Source of the DNA: an uncultured Eubacteriales bacterium | GTDB taxonomy: Bacteria > Bacillota > Clostridia > Oscillospirales > Oscillospiraceae | NCBI GenBank assembly: GCA_905205195.1 | Contig: CAJLCS010000022.1 | Location: 1 to 31,491 of the forward strand | Length of the DNA: 31,491 nt | Reading direction: 5' to 3' | Shown: piece after piece, positions 30,510-31,491 of the stretch | Layout of the letters: the number at the start of each line of letters is the position of its first letter | Position numbering within the stretch: the first letter of the stretch is position 1 | Position numbers and translations under genes: made by a program | The notes under the pieces: generated by a model | Told to the model about the DNA's origin: nothing | What the model saw: only the letters and a program-made list of their open reading frames with translations | Database searches by the model: none

Positions 30510-31491
30510 ATGGCAAAAAAAGAAATTGCCCAGGAAGCGGTGTATGACGCCCGTACCCTGGGGACGCCCAAGATGCTGGTTCTCGGCGTTCAGCACCTGT
30601 TCGCCATGTTCGGCGCCACGGTTCTGGTTCCCGCCATCACCGGCCTGAACGTGTCCACGACGCTGTTCTTCGCGGGCATCGGCACCCTGCTGTTCCACCT
30701 CATCACCGGGCGGAAGGTTCCCGCTTTCCTCGGCTCCTCCTTCGCATTTCTCGGCGCTTACGGTCTGGTCACCGCCACCGGCCAGGACATTCCCCTGACC
30801 TATTCCGGCATCGGCGTGGCCGTGGCAGGCCTTGTGTATCTGGTTCTGGCACTGTTCTTCAAGTGCTTCGGCGCCAAGAAGGTCATGCGTTTCTTCCCGC
30901 CCATCGTCACCGGCCCCGTCATCATCTGCATCGGCCTGTCGCTGGCCCAGAGTGCCGTGAATAACTGCACCACCAACTGGGCCGTGGCGCTGGTTGCCAT
31001 TGCGGTGGTGGTCATCTGCAACATCTGGGGCAAGGGCATGGTGAAAATCGTCCCCATCCTGCTGGGCGTGGTGGCCTCCTATGTGGCGGCCATGATCTTC
31101 GTCCCGGAGGACCGGGCGGTGCTGGTCCAGAAGGTCAGCGAGGCCAAGTGGATCGGCCTGCCCATCATCTGGAACGAGTGCGGCCTGTCCATCTTCAATA
31201 AGAATCTGGACGTGGGAATGCTCATCACCGCCATCGTGACCATCGCTCCCATTTCCTTGGCCACCATCGTGGAGCACATCGGCGACGTGTGCGCCATCTC
31301 CTCCACTGTGGGCAAGAACTTCGTGGCGGATCCGGGCCTGCACCGGACCCTCACCGGCGACGGTCTGGCCACAGCCCTGGCGGCCCTGTTCGGCGGCCCC
31401 GCCAACACCACCTACGGCGAGAACACCGGCGTGCTGGCTCTGAGCAAGGTGTATGACCCCCGTGTCATCCGTCTGGCCGCCCTGTTTGCGG
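30510..31491 (+). CDS. uraA: Uracil permease (NCS2 family), 3' end beyond the window
   Basis: 327 residues are visible of a protein usually about 420 long. It is a nucleobase:cation symporter-2 that takes up uracil across the cytoplasmic membrane. Motifs are LGVQHLFAMFGATVLVP near the N-terminus, FLGSSFAFLGAY, the substrate-site Glu in ATIVEHIGD, and GGPANTTYGENTGVLALSKV with the second substrate Glu. These are UraA features; the xanthine/uric acid branch would read differently. Multiple membrane segments are evident. ATG 30510 has AAAGGAAG upstream. It is under its own promoter with a hairpin leader, so it is independent of the genes before it. Confidence 0.94.
   Translation, partial: MAKKEIAQEAVYDARTLGTPKMLVLGVQHLFAMFGATVLVPAITGLNVSTTLFFAGIGTLLFHLITGRKVPAFLGSSFAFLGAYGLVTATGQDIPLTYSGIGVAVAGLVYLVLALFFKCFGAKKVMRFFPPIVTGPVIICIGLSLAQSAVNNCTTNWAVALVAIAVVVICNIWGKGMVKIVPILLGVVASYVAAMIFVPEDRAVLVQKVSEAKWIGLPIIWNECGLSIFNKNLDVGMLITAIVTIAPISLATIVEHIGDVCAISSTVGKNFVADPGLHRTLTGDGLATALAALFGGPANTTYGENTGVLALSKVYDPRVIRLAALFA

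Overview
The window is GC-rich, gene-dense chromosomal DNA from a low-copy, spore-forming member of the Clostridia. The evidence is a SpoIIE phosphatase gene, a T-box riboswitch, Firmicutes-type sigma-A promoters (almost all with 17-bp spacers), strong AGGAGG ribosome binding sites, and the rpmH-rnpA-yidD-yidC-jag cluster. High GC together with this gene content suggests the Oscillospiraceae/Oscillospirales group of gut anaerobes; that placement is inference. No phage, transposase, CRISPR array or plasmid gene is visible.

Layout. 1-1190: the 5' half of an elongator tRNA-Met (minus) and two small membrane-protein genes. 1189-2892: a GH2 glycosidase (minus). 2966-6060: a promoter, a tryptophan T-box leader and a three-gene ABC importer (TrpXYZ type). 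6125-7489: a GH28-like beta-helix enzyme (minus). 7660-9486: a membrane-anchored PQQ-type beta-propeller protein. 9531-12975: a minus-strand operon of two M16 peptidase-family proteins (one lacking the zinc motif, one intact) and lgt. 13326-16427: prmA, a DUF4015-like putative glycosidase and a CapA-like protein. 16568-19592: rpmH, rnpA, yidD, yidC, jag. 20067-24826: a divergent pair of large glycosidases (GH38-like DUF5054 and GH106-like) around a regulatory palindrome. 24945-26867: spoIIE (minus). 27017-30306: CYTH protein, DnaQ-like exonuclease, PLP aminotransferase and an alkaline-phosphatase-superfamily enzyme. 30510-end: a uracil permease with a hairpin leader, cut by the window edge.

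How the parts relate. Four glycosidases (GH2, GH28-like, GH38-like, GH106-like) lie scattered within 24 kb on separate promoters. None has an export signal, so they probably finish breakdown of imported plant or host oligosaccharides in the cytoplasm. Lgt would lipidate the TrpX-like lipoprotein encoded nearby. The rpmH-jag block supplies ribosome, RNase P and membrane-insertion functions, but here it is flanked by neither dnaA nor mnmE.

Most notable observations: (i) the T-box specifier UGG and its tRNA-end-pairing base both point to tRNA-Trp, giving the ABC importer a substrate prediction; (ii) a perfect 19-bp inverted repeat overlaps the -35 element of one glycosidase gene and sits just upstream of the promoter of the other; (iii) two oppositely oriented copies of a roughly 200-235 bp modular hairpin element, plus a partial third copy, occupy two intergenic regions 7 kb apart. 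No wholly new multi-gene system is obvious; the repeat element and the palindrome-controlled glycosidase pair are the best candidates for something undescribed.
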